Shown here piece by piece: positions 43,354 through 52,626 of a stretch of 64,000 nt of DNA. The DNA lies in assembly GCA_944380775.1 (NCBI GenBank), contig CALWIP010000023.1, positions 106,633 to 170,632 of the forward strand, in the 5' to 3' direction. The stretch is from an uncultured Clostridia bacterium. Lineage in GTDB: Bacteria > Bacillota > Clostridia > Oscillospirales > Acutalibacteraceae. The translations under genes and the position numbers were made by a program. Position 1 is the first letter of the stretch, and every line of letters starts with the position of its first letter. The notes below the pieces were generated by a model that saw only the letters and a list, made by a program, of their open reading frames with translations, was not told the DNA's origin and made no database searches.

Positions 43354-43460
43354 AAATCAGTTACCTCCTCAAAATCCGGCGCGCAGCGCCGTCCTCTTTG
43401 CTAAACATAAGGGTCTTGCGTGCAAAACTATTGGGGATTTCCCTGTTTTTAAAAAACCCG

Positions 43461-43490
43461 TTCGCTTTCAGCGGAAAAATCCTCTATAAT
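43461..43490 (+). promoter_or_regulatory. Possible promoter for the HAD phosphatase gene
   Basis: A perfect TATAAT (43485-43490) has only a weak -35 (TTCGCT 43461-43466, 18-bp spacer). Confidence 0.4.
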
Positions 43491-43563
43491 AAGAAACGGA
43501 CACCACGCGAAACTCCCCCCGGCCGGCGGCCGGGACGGATCGCCCCAAAAAGGAGTTATTCGG

Positions 43564-44208
43564 ATGGAACAAGAAATCAAGCTTTTTGTTTTTGACCTGG
43601 ACGGCACCTTAAACCGGACGGACCTGTTCAGCGTCGCCGCACACCAGGCAGTGCAGGCGGAAATGGGCTGGCCGGTGCTCAGCGCCGGCGAGATCTGCGC
43701 AACCTTTGGGGAGCCCGCGGAACAGTATATGCCGCGGCTGCTGCCGGGCGCAGACCGCGAGACCGTGCGCCGCTACTTGACGCGCGTCTCAGAAATGGAA
43801 TATGAATTTCTCGACCACGCCGCGCCTTACCAGGGCTGCCCACAGCTTTTGGACCTGCTGCACGAGCGCGGCTTCCGCACGGCGGTATGCTCCAACGCTT
43901 CTTTACGCTATATTACCATGGTTCTCAAGGCCATTGGCCTGGACGACCGCATTGATTTCCTCCAGCCGCTGGAGCCGGGCATGCACTCCAAAGCGGAGAG
44001 CCTGCGCAGCCTGCTGGAGCGGGTGAAGCCGTCCTTCGCGGTCATGGTCGGCGACACGCTGCTCGACTGCGAGGCCGCCCAGGAAAACGGCATCCCGTTC
44101 ATCGGCTGCGCCTACGGGTTCCGCCCGGAGGAAATGAAGCAGGTGGAATGCGCCGTCGCCCAGCCGTTGGACATTTTGACCCTTTCCGCGCGGCTCCCGC
44201 GCCGCTGA
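43564..44208 (+). CDS. HAD-superfamily hydrolase (phosphoglycolate phosphatase-like)
   Basis: A 214-aa HAD phosphatase of subclass I. Motif I is FVFDLDGTLNRTD (nucleophile Asp), motif II is CSNAS, motif III the Lys near HSKAESL, and motif IV VGDTLLDCEAA. A helical cap lies between motifs I and II. It resembles phosphoglycolate or sugar-phosphate phosphatases, but the substrate cannot be read. AAAAGGAG precedes the ATG. It is a single plus-strand gene with its own terminator. Confidence 0.9.
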   Translation: MEQEIKLFVFDLDGTLNRTDLFSVAAHQAVQAEMGWPVLSAGEICATFGEPAEQYMPRLLPGADRETVRRYLTRVSEMEYEFLDHAAPYQGCPQLLDLLHERGFRTAVCSNASLRYITMVLKAIGLDDRIDFLQPLEPGMHSKAESLRSLLERVKPSFAVMVGDTLLDCEAAQENGIPFIGCAYGFRPEEMKQVECAVAQPLDILTLSARLPRR

Positions 44209-44227
44209 ACCCCCAAAAAGCGAATCG

Positions 44228-44262
44228 GCCTCCTCCTGCCGTTGGCAGGGGGAGGCTTTTTT
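44228..44262 (+). terminator. Terminator of the HAD gene
   Basis: A 13-bp stem with one G-U pair (44228-44240 with 44244-44256), 3-nt loop, followed by six T. Confidence 0.85.
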
Positions 44263-44277
44263 GCCCTGTAAAGGAGT

Positions 44278-45201
44278 TCAGAGCATATCTTTCTTTTTCA
44301 AAACCACAAACGCGCCGCCCATACACACCACGGCGAGAAACACCGGGAACCAGAACACCGGCACCGGCAGGCCCTCCACGTTCATACCATAAATGCCGGA
44401 GATGACCGTCGGGATGGAGATCAAAAGCGTGATCGACGCCAAAATTTTCATGACGATATTGAGGTTGTTCGAAATGATCGAAGCAAAGGCGTCCATCGTG
44501 CCGGAGAGGATGTTGAGGTAGATGTTCGACATCTCAATGGCCTGCTTGACCTCGATCAGGACGTCCTCGAGCAGGTCTTCGTCATCTTCGTAGAGCTTGA
44601 TGATGCGCCCGCGCATAATCTTTTCCATCGTGATCTCATTCGCTTTGAGCGATGAGGAAAAGTAGACGAGGGATTTTTGCATATCCATCAGCTGGATCAA
44701 TTCCCGGTTCCGCATGGACTTGCGCAGCTCGCGCTCCATTGCGCCTGTAATCTTATCAATCTGCTTAAGGTGCTGCAAAAAATGCGTGGCGATGCGCAGC
44801 ATCATTTGCAAAACGAAGCGCGTCTTGAGGTTGGTCTGCACCCCTTTGACCGCCCCGGAGGCGAATTCATCCAAAATGGGGTTCGCCCGGGTGGAAATGG
44901 TGATGACATTTTTCTCTGTCAAGATAATGCCGAGCGGCGTCGTCGTATAAGACACCTCGGCCCCCTGCTCTTCCGCCATTGGCGTGTCGAGGATGACGAG
45001 GGTGCAGTCATCCTCCTTATCAATGTGCGAAGATTCCTCTTCGTCCATCGCCGCGCGGATAAATTCCGGTTCAATAGAAAAATCCGCAAGCAAGCGTTCG
45101 ACTTCTGCCTCCTGCAAGGCCACGCAGTTGACCCAGCAGCCCGGCTCGCAGGCCGCCAGCTTCCGGATCGTCCCATCCATCGTTTTGTAGTACGAGATCA
45201 T
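44278..45201 (-). CDS. corA: CorA-family magnesium/divalent cation channel
   Basis: A 307-aa CorA homologue, an inner-membrane pentameric Mg2+ channel. A long acidic cytoplasmic domain is followed by two C-terminal membrane helices (about 248-270 and 280-301) joined by the signature YGMN (GMN 272-274). Length and layout are of the short CorA type; Co2+ or Ni2+ transport is also possible. AAAGGAG lies 10 bases before the ATG but sits inside a leader hairpin, suggesting control of translation. Confidence 0.93.
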   Translation of the reverse strand: MISYYKTMDGTIRKLAACEPGCWVNCVALQEAEVERLLADFSIEPEFIRAAMDEEESSHIDKEDDCTLVILDTPMAEEQGAEVSYTTTPLGIILTEKNVITISTRANPILDEFASGAVKGVQTNLKTRFVLQMMLRIATHFLQHLKQIDKITGAMERELRKSMRNRELIQLMDMQKSLVYFSSSLKANEITMEKIMRGRIIKLYEDDEDLLEDVLIEVKQAIEMSNIYLNILSGTMDAFASIISNNLNIVMKILASITLLISIPTVISGIYGMNVEGLPVPVFWFPVFLAVVCMGGAFVVLKKKDML

Positions 45202-45418
45202 TGGCGTACGCTCCTTTCCCCACGGAGCGCGCTGCCGGCGGAAGCGCCGGCGCAGAAACGCCCTGTTACTCCCCGACCGGCCGCAGCGATCCGTGCCATT
45301 TTCTGTTTTCGCTTCGGTCTCCTAACGGGTCCGGTTTCACAGTTTCATCCCCCTTTTTCTTCCAGCTCCTGCGGTCCAAACGGCGCAGAGGACGGGCCTT
45401 CCCGCACTGCGGCCCGCT
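45202..45418 (-). promoter_or_regulatory. Long structured corA leader with hidden ribosome binding site
   Basis: The leader of about 217 nt has a last hairpin CGCTCC/GGAGCG (45224-45229 with 45209-45214) whose 3' arm contains the corA ribosome binding site. Before it lie GCCGGCG/CGCCGGC (45234-45251) and a domain closed by ACCGG/CCGGT. Short blocks (GUUAGG, CGCUGC, AACAGG; also GGGGAGUAAC) recall parts of the M-box and yybP-ykoY RNAs, but neither consensus is complete. Candidate ion-sensing leader. Confidence 0.45.
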
Positions 45419-45424
45419 CTTTAT

Positions 45425-45452
45425 AGTATAGCATAAAATCGGGCGGCTGCAA
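45425..45452 (-). promoter_or_regulatory. corA promoter
   Basis: TTGCAG (45447-45452), a 16-bp spacer and TATACT (45425-45430) lie on the minus strand, between the ftsZ terminator and the corA leader. Confidence 0.6.
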
Positions 45453-45500
45453 ACGCAGGAAGGAAAATTTTAGATAAAATTAAAATGCGGCGGGCGCCGG

Positions 45501-45536
45501 AAAACAGAAACCCCGGCACGTGAAAACGTACCGGGG
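45501..45536 (-). terminator. Terminator of ftsZ
   Basis: An 11-bp stem (45526-45536 with 45511-45521, one G-U pair) and 4-nt loop are followed by TTTCTGTTTT on the minus strand. Confidence 0.8.
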
Positions 45537-45559
45537 CCGCGCCTCGCCCAAAAGGGCGT

Positions 45560-46627
45560 TCAGCGGTTAAAGATCGACATAATATCTGTAAAATCGGTGT
45601 CGTCGTCCAAGCGGCTGTCCTTTTTGGACTCCGCCTCTTTTTTCTCCGGCAGCGGGCCGGGCGTCCCGTCGTGCGTGGCGAAGCCGGTCGCAATCACAGT
45701 GACGCTCATCTCGTCGTCCATCGACTCGTCGAACGCGGCGCCCCAAATGATATTCGCATCGGCATGCGCCTGCTCCGCGATCATTGAGGAAGCGGTCTCA
45801 ATCTCATCGAGGCCGATGTCCGGCGAAGACGTGATGTTGATGATGACGCCCTTCGCGCCGGCAATCGACGTTTCCAGCAGTGGGCTCGAAATCGCCGCGT
45901 TCGCCGCCTGGGTCGCCTTGTCCTTGCCGGAAGCACGTCCCACGCCCATGTGCGCGTAGCCCGCGTCTTTCATGACGGCGGTTACGTCCGCGAAGTCCAG
46001 GTTGACCAGGCCGGGCAGCTTGATGAGATCCGAAATGCTCTGCACGCCCTGGCGCAGCACGTCGTCCGCTACCGAGAACGCGTTCACCAGCGTAATGCGC
46101 TGCTCGCTTACCAGCTTGAGCCGCTCGTTCGGGATGACGACGAGCGAGTCTACATGCTCACGCAGCGCGGAGATGCCGCCTTCCGCCTGTTCCATGCGGC
46201 GGCGGCCCTCAAACGCAAACGGCTTGGTCACAATCCCGATGGTAAGTACGCCCATGTCGCGGGCAATTTCTGCGACGATTGGCGCGGCGCCCGTACCGGT
46301 GCCGCCGCCCATCCCGGCGGTGATGAAGACCATGTCGCTGCCGCGGATGGCCGCCGTGATGGCTTCCCGGCTCTCTTCCGCCGCCTTCTGGCCCATTTCC
46401 GGCTTAGAGCCGGCGCCCTTGCCGTGCGTCACCTTTTCGCCGATCTGGATCTTTTCCGTAGCCTTCGAGCGGTTCAGGGCCTGCTTGTCCGTGTTGACGG
46501 AAATGAATTCGACCCCCTGCACGCCGGTATTCACCATGCGGTCCACGGCGTTGCCGCCGCCTCCGCCAACCCCGATCACCTTGATCTGGACAATATTGTC
46601 AAAGTCGTTGTCAATCTCAAACGGCAT
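45560..46627 (-). CDS. ftsZ: Cell division protein FtsZ
   Basis: The tubulin-like GTPase that forms the division ring. The 355-aa frame has [15 protein letters not shown], the tubulin signature [13 protein letters not shown], and the T7 loop VNLDFADV. A short linker leads to a C-terminal peptide ([15 protein letters not shown]) that would bind partners. The ATG at 46627 ([10 protein letters not shown]) follows AAGGGGG; 16 upstream codons are rejected. It follows ftsQ by 230 bp and has its own promoter. No ftsA lies in between. Confidence 0.97.
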   Translation of the reverse strand: MPFEIDNDFDNIVQIKVIGVGGGGGNAVDRMVNTGVQGVEFISVNTDKQALNRSKATEKIQIGEKVTHGKGAGSKPEMGQKAAEESREAITAAIRGSDMVFITAGMGGGTGTGAAPIVAEIARDMGVLTIGIVTKPFAFEGRRRMEQAEGGISALREHVDSLVVIPNERLKLVSEQRITLVNAFSVADDVLRQGVQSISDLIKLPGLVNLDFADVTAVMKDAGYAHMGVGRASGKDKATQAANAAISSPLLETSIAGAKGVIINITSSPDIGLDEIETASSMIAEQAHADANIIWGAAFDESMDDEMSVTVIATGFATHDGTPGPLPEKKEAESKKDSRLDDDTDFTDIMSIFNR

Positions 46628-46730
46628 AGCTGAACGTCCCCCTTGCTTGATCTCCCAAAATTTGCCCTGCGGCAAATGCTGTTTTCATCCCCAAAATAGC
46701 GGTTCTATCGGTATGCGCCCGCTATTATTT

Positions 46731-46759
46731 AATCTATCACGTTTTTGGCGAAAATTCAA
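46731..46759 (-). promoter_or_regulatory. ftsZ promoter
   Basis: TTGAAT (46754-46759), a 17-bp spacer and TAGATT (46731-46736) lie on the minus strand. The leader of about 97 nt holds a 7-bp hairpin (ATAGCGG with CCGCTAT). Confidence 0.6.
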
Positions 46760-46857
46760 TCAAATTTTGCATCATGAATCAAAATTGGGAAACTTAGTCG
46801 TTTTCCATATTTTTCGCCCCCGTTTTTAGGCAATAGCGCACGATTCCGCCCACGGCG

Positions 46858-47814
46858 TCAACCAGCCGATTCTGGCGCCGCGCTCTGCGCCGCAGCGGAA
46901 CTCTCCGGCGCAGGGACAACCTGCGAGAGCGAAACGCCGGTGTCCTCGTCGAAGAACGCACGGTCGCTCTCCGGGAAGCCGGAAAGATCCAGCTGGCCCT
47001 TTTCATCCTGCATGTCGCCGCGCGAGAGGATCTCCTTTGCAAAGCGGAGCTTGGCGTCCAGTTCCTGCGGCAGGCCGAGCTTCAGCGTAATGCGCCCGTC
47101 GTATTCCACCAGCACCTGTAACGGGTCGCTGAGGTCCAGCTGGGTCACCGGGGAAAGGCCGCTGCTCTCCAGCGCGGCGGCCAGGCTGGCAAAGGTGCGG
47201 TACTGGCGCTCGTCCTCGTAGGCGACGGCTTTGCCCGGCTCCGCCGAAGAGAGCGCCAGGCCGAGGATGGCGGGGCATCCGTCCGGCGGCGACGCGGCAA
47301 ATTCCAGCATTTTGCCGGACGAAGAGACCACGGCGTAGCCGTTTTGATATTGAATGGCGCCGATGGCCGCCGTTTCCTGCACCTCGATGACGAGGTTGGC
47401 GGGGAGGCGGCGCGAGACCGTGGCCGTCCCGATGTAGGGCAGCGTTTGTTCAATTTGCTCGCCCGCAGCGGCCGTGTCGGCCAAAAACAGGTTTTCCCCC
47501 GGACGGATGGGGCAGGCGCTGAGGATTTCCTCTTCGCTGTAGCGGGAAGTCCCCGTAACGCTGATCTCGCTGATCTGGAACAGCACCGTCAGGCAGAGGG
47601 CGAAGGCGGCCGTCAAAACGGCCAACACGGTCAGGAAGGAAAAAACCACCGCCGCCCTGCGGCGGCGCAGCGCCCGTTCCCGGGCCGCGCGGCGTTTTTT
47701 GCGGGCCGGCCGGGCCGGCGGGGCCGGCTCGCGAGGGGGGCGGGCGGGCCGCCTCTCCGGGGCCGGCTGTCCGCGCGCCGCAGCCCTTCTCCTGCCATCC
47801 TCCTGCCTAGCCAT
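46858..47814 (-). CDS. ftsQ: Cell division protein FtsQ/DivIB
   Basis: A 318-aa bitopic division protein. The cytoplasmic tail (1-57) is extremely Arg/Pro/Ala-rich, one membrane helix follows (about 58-80), then a POTRA domain (FQISEISVTGTSRYSEEEIL) and the beta domain, ending in a Ser/Ala-rich tail. It would link FtsL and the septal synthase. The ATG at 47814 (MARQEDGRRR) follows GGGAGGGG and overlaps the end of murA by 8 bp. It closes the mraZ operon. Confidence 0.9.
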   Translation of the reverse strand: MARQEDGRRRAAARGQPAPERRPARPPREPAPPARPARKKRRAARERALRRRRAAVVFSFLTVLAVLTAAFALCLTVLFQISEISVTGTSRYSEEEILSACPIRPGENLFLADTAAAGEQIEQTLPYIGTATVSRRLPANLVIEVQETAAIGAIQYQNGYAVVSSSGKMLEFAASPPDGCPAILGLALSSAEPGKAVAYEDERQYRTFASLAAALESSGLSPVTQLDLSDPLQVLVEYDGRITLKLGLPQELDAKLRFAKEILSRGDMQDEKGQLDLSGFPESDRAFFDEDTGVSLSQVVPAPESSAAAQSAAPESAG

Positions 47815-49081
47815 GTTTCCCCTCCCTTTCCATTCTGCGGATGTTCGCCCCGGCCGCCGCCAGAGCCTGTTCCAGCCGCTCATACCCGCGGTCAATGTGT
47901 TCCAATCCGCTGACGCGCGTTTCCCCGTCCGCCGCCAGCCCGGCAATCACCAACGCAGCGCCGCCGCGCAGGTCCGGCGCGGCCACCTGCGCGCCGTGCA
48001 GCGCCGGCACGCCGCGGACAGAGGCGACACGCCCGCGGATGCAGATTTCAGCGCCCATCCGGCACAGCTCCGGCGCGTGCTTATAGCGGCTCTCAAAAAT
48101 ATTTTCCACAAAGACGCTCTCCCCTTCCGCTGTGGCGGCTGCCGCCATCAACGGGGCCTGCGCGTCTGTGGGAAAGCCCGGGTACGGGCGCGTGCTCAGC
48201 AGGCGCACCGGCCGCAGGCGGGACGGCGCGGCGAGCGCCACGCGGCCCGGCTCTGTGCGCACGGTGCATCCGGTCTCCTCCAGTGTGGAGAGCACTGCCG
48301 AAAGATGTTCCGGCTCCACGCCCCGCACTTCCAATGCGCTGCCGGTTGCCGCCGCAGCGGCAAGATATGTAGCGGCCACAATGCGGTCCGGGATGATGCG
48401 GTGCTCGCAGCCGTGCAGCCGCTCCACCCCTTCCACGGTGACGGTACGGCCACCCGCGCCCGCAACCTTCGCTCCGCAGCGGTTGAGGAAATCGGCGAGG
48501 TCGCAGATTTCCGGCTCCCGTGCGGCGTTGCAGATCACTGTGGTCCCCTGCGCGCAGGAAGCGGCGATCATCAGGTTCTCCGTCGCGCCCACGCTGGGGA
48601 ATTTGAGCCGCAGCACTTCTCCGTGCAGCCGCCCGCGCACCGCGCACACCAGGCTGCCGCCGTCCTCTTCGATGTGCAGGCCCATTTTTCTCAGGGCCTC
48701 CAAATGCAGGTCGATGGGCCGCGGCCCCAGCTCGCACCCGCCGGGGAATGTGAGCCGGGCCTGGCCCAGCTTGCTGACAATCGCCCCCAGCAGCACGATT
48801 GACGAGCGCATCTTCCGCATCAACCCGTCGGGCACGTCGCCGTTGCTCACGCCGGTGGGGTCCACCCAGAGGTCTGTCCCCGTCCGTTTGATGCGGCAGC
48901 CCAGCGTCTCCAAAATCTCAACGGAGGTGCCGACATCCGTGAGCGCCGGGCAGTTGTGCAGCACGCATTCCGACGTGCAGAGGATCGACGCCGCCAGGAT
49001 GGGAAGCGCGCTGTTCTTCGCCCCGTGCACCAACATTTCTCCCCCCAGCCGGCTGGGACCTTCGATGAAAAGCTCTGCCAC
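47807..49081 (-). CDS. murA: UDP-N-acetylglucosamine 1-carboxyvinyltransferase
   Basis: MurA adds enolpyruvate to UDP-GlcNAc, the first committed step of peptidoglycan synthesis, and is the fosfomycin target. The 424-aa frame has GAKNSALPI (catalytic Lys) and the active-site Cys in FPGGCELGPRPIDLH, so it should be fosfomycin-sensitive. The GTG at 49081 has AAAGGG nine bases upstream; a TTG two codons earlier is too close to that site. It is followed by ftsQ with an 8-bp overlap. Confidence 0.95.
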   Translation of the reverse strand: MAELFIEGPSRLGGEMLVHGAKNSALPILAASILCTSECVLHNCPALTDVGTSVEILETLGCRIKRTGTDLWVDPTGVSNGDVPDGLMRKMRSSIVLLGAIVSKLGQARLTFPGGCELGPRPIDLHLEALRKMGLHIEEDGGSLVCAVRGRLHGEVLRLKFPSVGATENLMIAASCAQGTTVICNAAREPEICDLADFLNRCGAKVAGAGGRTVTVEGVERLHGCEHRIIPDRIVAATYLAAAAATGSALEVRGVEPEHLSAVLSTLEETGCTVRTEPGRVALAAPSRLRPVRLLSTRPYPGFPTDAQAPLMAAAATAEGESVFVENIFESRYKHAPELCRMGAEICIRGRVASVRGVPALHGAQVAAPDLRGGAALVIAGLAADGETRVSGLEHIDRGYERLEQALAAAGANIRRMEREGKHG

Positions 49082-49160
49082 TTCCAAACACCCTTTCCCT
49101 GCGTATTCAAACGCATCGCTTTTTCATATTATGCAGGGTTCCGCAGGGTGTGTGCGGGCG

Positions 49161-50282
49161 TTACGGCTGCTTCACGGTCTCTTTGAGAATGCGGTAGATG
49201 CGCTCGTTCGCGTCTTCCACCGCCATGCCGCGCGCGTTCTTGCCGAGAATCTGGATCTCCTCCGGCGCTTCAAACACGCGGTGGAGCAAATCCCGCAGGG
49301 CCTCCCCCGTAAGGTCTTTTTCCTCGAGGATCTCCGCAGCGTGGCGGCGCACCAGCGCCATCGCGTTGTGGTATTGGTGGTTTTCCGCCACATTCGGCGA
49401 GGGGATCAGGATGGACGCCTTGCCCTTCGCCTGCAATTCGCTGAGCGTGATGGCGCCCGCGCGGCAAATGACGAGGTCTGCGGCAGCCAGGCATTCCGGC
49501 ATGTCGTTGATGTATTCCCGCAGGGAGATCTGCGGCGCGCGCGCCGCATCCACGCCGTGCTCCGCCAGCCGCTCCGGCATCCAGGCGCCGTTGCGCCCAT
49601 ACCCGTGGATGAACTGGAACTCGCCGGTCTTCGCTTCCTCCACAAGCACGCTGGCCATCGCCTCGTTGAGCGTGCGCGCGCCGAGGCTGCCGCCAAAAGA
49701 AAGGATCATCGGGCGGCTGTCCAGGCCGAGCGCCCGCCGCGCAGGTTCCCGCTGGGCGCGCAGGACCTCCTGCCGCACCGGGTTCCCGGTAAGCGCGCAG
49801 CGCGCGCCGGGGTCCAGATAACGCCGGGCGTCTTCTACCGCCAGCATCACGCGCTGCACGCGCTTGGCCAGCACCTTGGTCGTTACGCCGGGGAAGGCGT
49901 TCTGCTCATGGATGACGCTCGGGATCCCCAGGCGCACCGCCTCCCGCACAACCGGGCCGCTCACGTAACCGCCCGTCCCCACGCAAAGGTCCGGCGTAAA
50001 TTCCCGCAGGATGCGCTTGGCTTCCCCGCTGGAGGTAAACATGCGCACCACCGTTTTGGCGTTGCGCTTGAGGTTGTCCCAGCTTGGCTTGCGCTGGAAG
50101 CCCGAAACCACAATGCCGCGGAACGGGAACCCCGCCGCGGGCACCAGCCGTTCTTCCATGCCGCCCTTTGCGCCGATGTACAAGATCTCCGCATCCGGCT
50201 CGCGCTCCCGGACATACCCGGCGATGGCCAGCGCCGGGTTGATGTGCCCGGCCGTCCCGCCTCCTGCAAATACAATCCTCAC
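49161..50282 (-). CDS. murG: Lipid II synthase MurG
   Basis: MurG transfers GlcNAc from UDP-GlcNAc to lipid I at the cytoplasmic membrane face. The 373-aa frame has the N-terminal G-loop FAGGGTAGHINPAL, then GTGGYVSGP, HEQNAFPG, the central SFGGSLGA and the donor-site run ICRAGAITLSEL and PSPNVAENHQ. The start is a GTG at 50282 behind AAGGTGG. It lies 14 bp after ftsW and 79 bp before murA. Confidence 0.96.
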   Translation of the reverse strand: MRIVFAGGGTAGHINPALAIAGYVREREPDAEILYIGAKGGMEERLVPAAGFPFRGIVVSGFQRKPSWDNLKRNAKTVVRMFTSSGEAKRILREFTPDLCVGTGGYVSGPVVREAVRLGIPSVIHEQNAFPGVTTKVLAKRVQRVMLAVEDARRYLDPGARCALTGNPVRQEVLRAQREPARRALGLDSRPMILSFGGSLGARTLNEAMASVLVEEAKTGEFQFIHGYGRNGAWMPERLAEHGVDAARAPQISLREYINDMPECLAAADLVICRAGAITLSELQAKGKASILIPSPNVAENHQYHNAMALVRRHAAEILEEKDLTGEALRDLLHRVFEAPEEIQILGKNARGMAVEDANERIYRILKETVKQP

Positions 50283-50296
50283 AGAATCCCACCTTC

Positions 50297-51556
50297 CTAG
50301 GTTTTGTCAATGGCCGAGGTGCGCGAGATGGAAAGCACCACGCCCATTTGTGCCAGCAGCATGATCAGCGACGTGCCGCCGGAACTGAAAAACGGCAGGC
50401 TGATGCCGGTGTTCGGAATGGTGTTGGTCACCACAGCGATGTTCAGCACCACCTGGATGCCAACTTGCAGCGTCAACCCCACGCCAAGCAGCATGCCAAA
50501 TTTATCTTTCGCCTTGAGCGAGATTGTCACCCCGCGCCACACGAGCAGCACAAAGAGCAAGATGATAATCAGCGCGCCGATGAAGCCAAGCTCCTCGCAA
50601 ACGATGGCAAAAATGAAATCGTTCTGCGGCTCCGGCAGGTAGAGGTACTTCTGCCGCGATTGCCCCAGGCCCAAGCCCAGCAGGCCGCCCGAACCAATGG
50701 CCATCATAGACTGCCGGGTCTGCCAAGTCAAATCGCGGATCTCTACGTTGAACGGGTCCAGCCAAGCCTCCAGGCGGTTGTTCGCGTAGGTAAATTCCTG
50801 CGTGAACACCACGAGATACAGGACCGCCGCCACCGCCAGCGCGGCCGCGGCGCCGAACCAGCGGAATTTGACCCCGCCGATGAACAACATGACGCCGCCA
50901 AGCAGGATGACGATGACGGTGGCGGAAATGTGCGGCTCCAGCACCAGCAGCGCGCAGGTCGCGCCGAGGATGAGCAAATAGGGCAGCACGCCGTAGCGGA
51001 ACGTATCCATGCGCTTGAAATTCAGCGAGATCAAGTGCGCAAAGCTGAGGATGATTGCGAATTTTGTAATCTCGGACGGCTGAAAATTGATAAAGCCGAG
51101 GTCGATCCAGCGGTGCACGCCGTCCGACGCGGGCAGCGCCAACACGGCCCCCAGCAAGATAAACGAGACCATCAGCGCCGGGATGGCAAATTTATGCAGG
51201 TGATGGTAGTCAAAATAGGAGACCGCCAGCATGATGGTAACGCCGATGGCCGCATAGACCGCCTGCCGCAGGATGAAGTAGTAGCTGTCTCCGTAATTAT
51301 AATATGCGTAGGCGTAGCTGGAAGAAAACATCATGACAAGGCCCGTCACAAGCAGCACCAGCACTAAAAATAAAAACGGCATATCCAAGCCGGAGCGGAC
51401 CGAAAACACCCGGAATTTTTTGCGGATGCGGTGGGGAAGCGAACGCCTGGCCCCGCCGTCCGGGCTTTTCCCCTGTTCCGCCGCGCCGCGCCGCGCCGGC
51501 GCCCCGGGCTCTGCGCCCCGCCGGGACGGGATTCCCCCCTGCCGTACCGAAGCCAT
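50297..51556 (-). CDS. ftsW: SEDS glycosyltransferase FtsW/SpoVE
   Basis: A 419-aa SEDS-family peptidoglycan polymerase with ten predicted membrane helices that works with the class B PBP of the same operon. Landmarks are the loop LEPHISATVIV (E/D region), RLEAWLDPF and the C-terminal NTGISLPFFSSGGTS. It has an Arg/Pro/Gly-rich N-terminal tail of about 50 residues. The ATG at 51556 is set by AAAGGGGAG. FtsW and SpoVE cannot be separated by sequence alone; the division cluster favours FtsW. Confidence 0.94.
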   Translation of the reverse strand: MASVRQGGIPSRRGAEPGAPARRGAAEQGKSPDGGARRSLPHRIRKKFRVFSVRSGLDMPFLFLVLVLLVTGLVMMFSSSYAYAYYNYGDSYYFILRQAVYAAIGVTIMLAVSYFDYHHLHKFAIPALMVSFILLGAVLALPASDGVHRWIDLGFINFQPSEITKFAIILSFAHLISLNFKRMDTFRYGVLPYLLILGATCALLVLEPHISATVIVILLGGVMLFIGGVKFRWFGAAAALAVAAVLYLVVFTQEFTYANNRLEAWLDPFNVEIRDLTWQTRQSMMAIGSGGLLGLGLGQSRQKYLYLPEPQNDFIFAIVCEELGFIGALIIILLFVLLVWRGVTISLKAKDKFGMLLGVGLTLQVGIQVVLNIAVVTNTIPNTGISLPFFSSGGTSLIMLLAQMGVVLSISRTSAIDKT

Positions 51557-51583
51557 GCAATTCTCCCCTTTCTGTTTTTTCTC

Positions 51584-52585
51584 TTACAAGCCGAAGAGGA
51601 CGGCCAGCACCGAGAGCACGCCGCCCACCGCCGTGACCAGGCTGAACACAAGGCAAATCTTGCTTTCGCTCCAGCCGCAAAGCTCAAAATGATGGTGGAT
51701 GGGGCTCATCTTGAATAGGCGCTTGCCGTGCGTCGCCTTAAAATAGAGCACTTGCAGCACCACGGAGCCGATCTCGCACAGGTAAACAATGCCCATCGGC
51801 AGCAGCAGCACCGGGAGATCCATCCCAAAGGCCAGCGCGCACACCATGCCGCCCAAAAACAGCGAGCCAGTGTCGCCCATGAACACCTTTGCCGGATTGA
51901 AATTCCAAAGCAGGAATCCCAGGCAGCCGCCGGCCAGCGCCGCCGCGACAATGCCAAGGCCCTGCATGCGGAGCATGCCCGCAAGGATGACGCCAAACAG
52001 GCCGAAAAAGAATGTAACGGATCCGTTTAAGCCGTCGATGCCGTCGGTAAAGTTGACGGCGTTGACCATGCCCACCAGCGCCAGCACGGCCAGCACCCAA
52101 TAGGCGGGGCCAAGGTCTACGCTGCCGGCAAACGGGATGACCGTCACGGTATCCTCGCCCGCGAGGAACAGCGTGCCGAAATACGCCGCCGCGGCGACAA
52201 ACTGCAAAATCAATTTCTGCGGCGCCGTGAGGCCGAGGTTCCTCTTTTTAACGACCTTGATATAATCGTCAAAAAAGCCGATGGCCCCGTAAGCCGCCGC
52301 CATCACCAAGCCGCCGAAGATTTTGGCGCGCATGAGCAGCGTCTCGCTGCTCTCCGCCGCGTAGTACAGCGGCACGCAAATTAGTATGGCTAAAACCATC
52401 CCCGTTATGAACATCAACCCGCCCATGGTCGGCGTGCCCTGCTTCTTTTTGTGCCAGCGGGGCCCTTCGTCCCGGATGGTCTGCCCAAAATGTAGCTTGT
52501 GCAAAAACGGGATCATCCATTTCCCTAAAAGCGCCGTGACGCCAAAGGAGATTCCTACCGCCGCTAAAGTCCACAATCCATTCAT
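51584..52585 (-). CDS. mraY: Phospho-MurNAc-pentapeptide translocase MraY
   Basis: MraY moves phospho-MurNAc-pentapeptide to undecaprenyl phosphate to form lipid I. The 333-aa integral membrane protein has [18 protein letters not shown] (two Asp), [23 protein letters not shown] and the histidine motif SPIHHHFEL. Ten helices are expected. The ATG at 52585 follows AAGGGTGG; a GTG four codons earlier overlaps that site. It follows the PBP gene by 41 bp. Confidence 0.96.
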   Translation of the reverse strand: MNGLWTLAAVGISFGVTALLGKWMIPFLHKLHFGQTIRDEGPRWHKKKQGTPTMGGLMFITGMVLAILICVPLYYAAESSETLLMRAKIFGGLVMAAAYGAIGFFDDYIKVVKKRNLGLTAPQKLILQFVAAAAYFGTLFLAGEDTVTVIPFAGSVDLGPAYWVLAVLALVGMVNAVNFTDGIDGLNGSVTFFFGLFGVILAGMLRMQGLGIVAAALAGGCLGFLLWNFNPAKVFMGDTGSLFLGGMVCALAFGMDLPVLLLPMGIVYLCEIGSVVLQVLYFKATHGKRLFKMSPIHHHFELCGWSESKICLVFSLVTAVGGVLSVLAVLFGL

Positions 52586-52626
52586 AAATCCGTCCACCCT
52601 TTATTTTTTACCCTGCACGGCAAGGC

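Noticed and set aside
45202..45418. Calling the corA leader an M-box or yybP-ykoY riboswitch
   Set aside because: Only short sequence blocks agree; spacing and conserved loops do not. Needs a covariance-model search.
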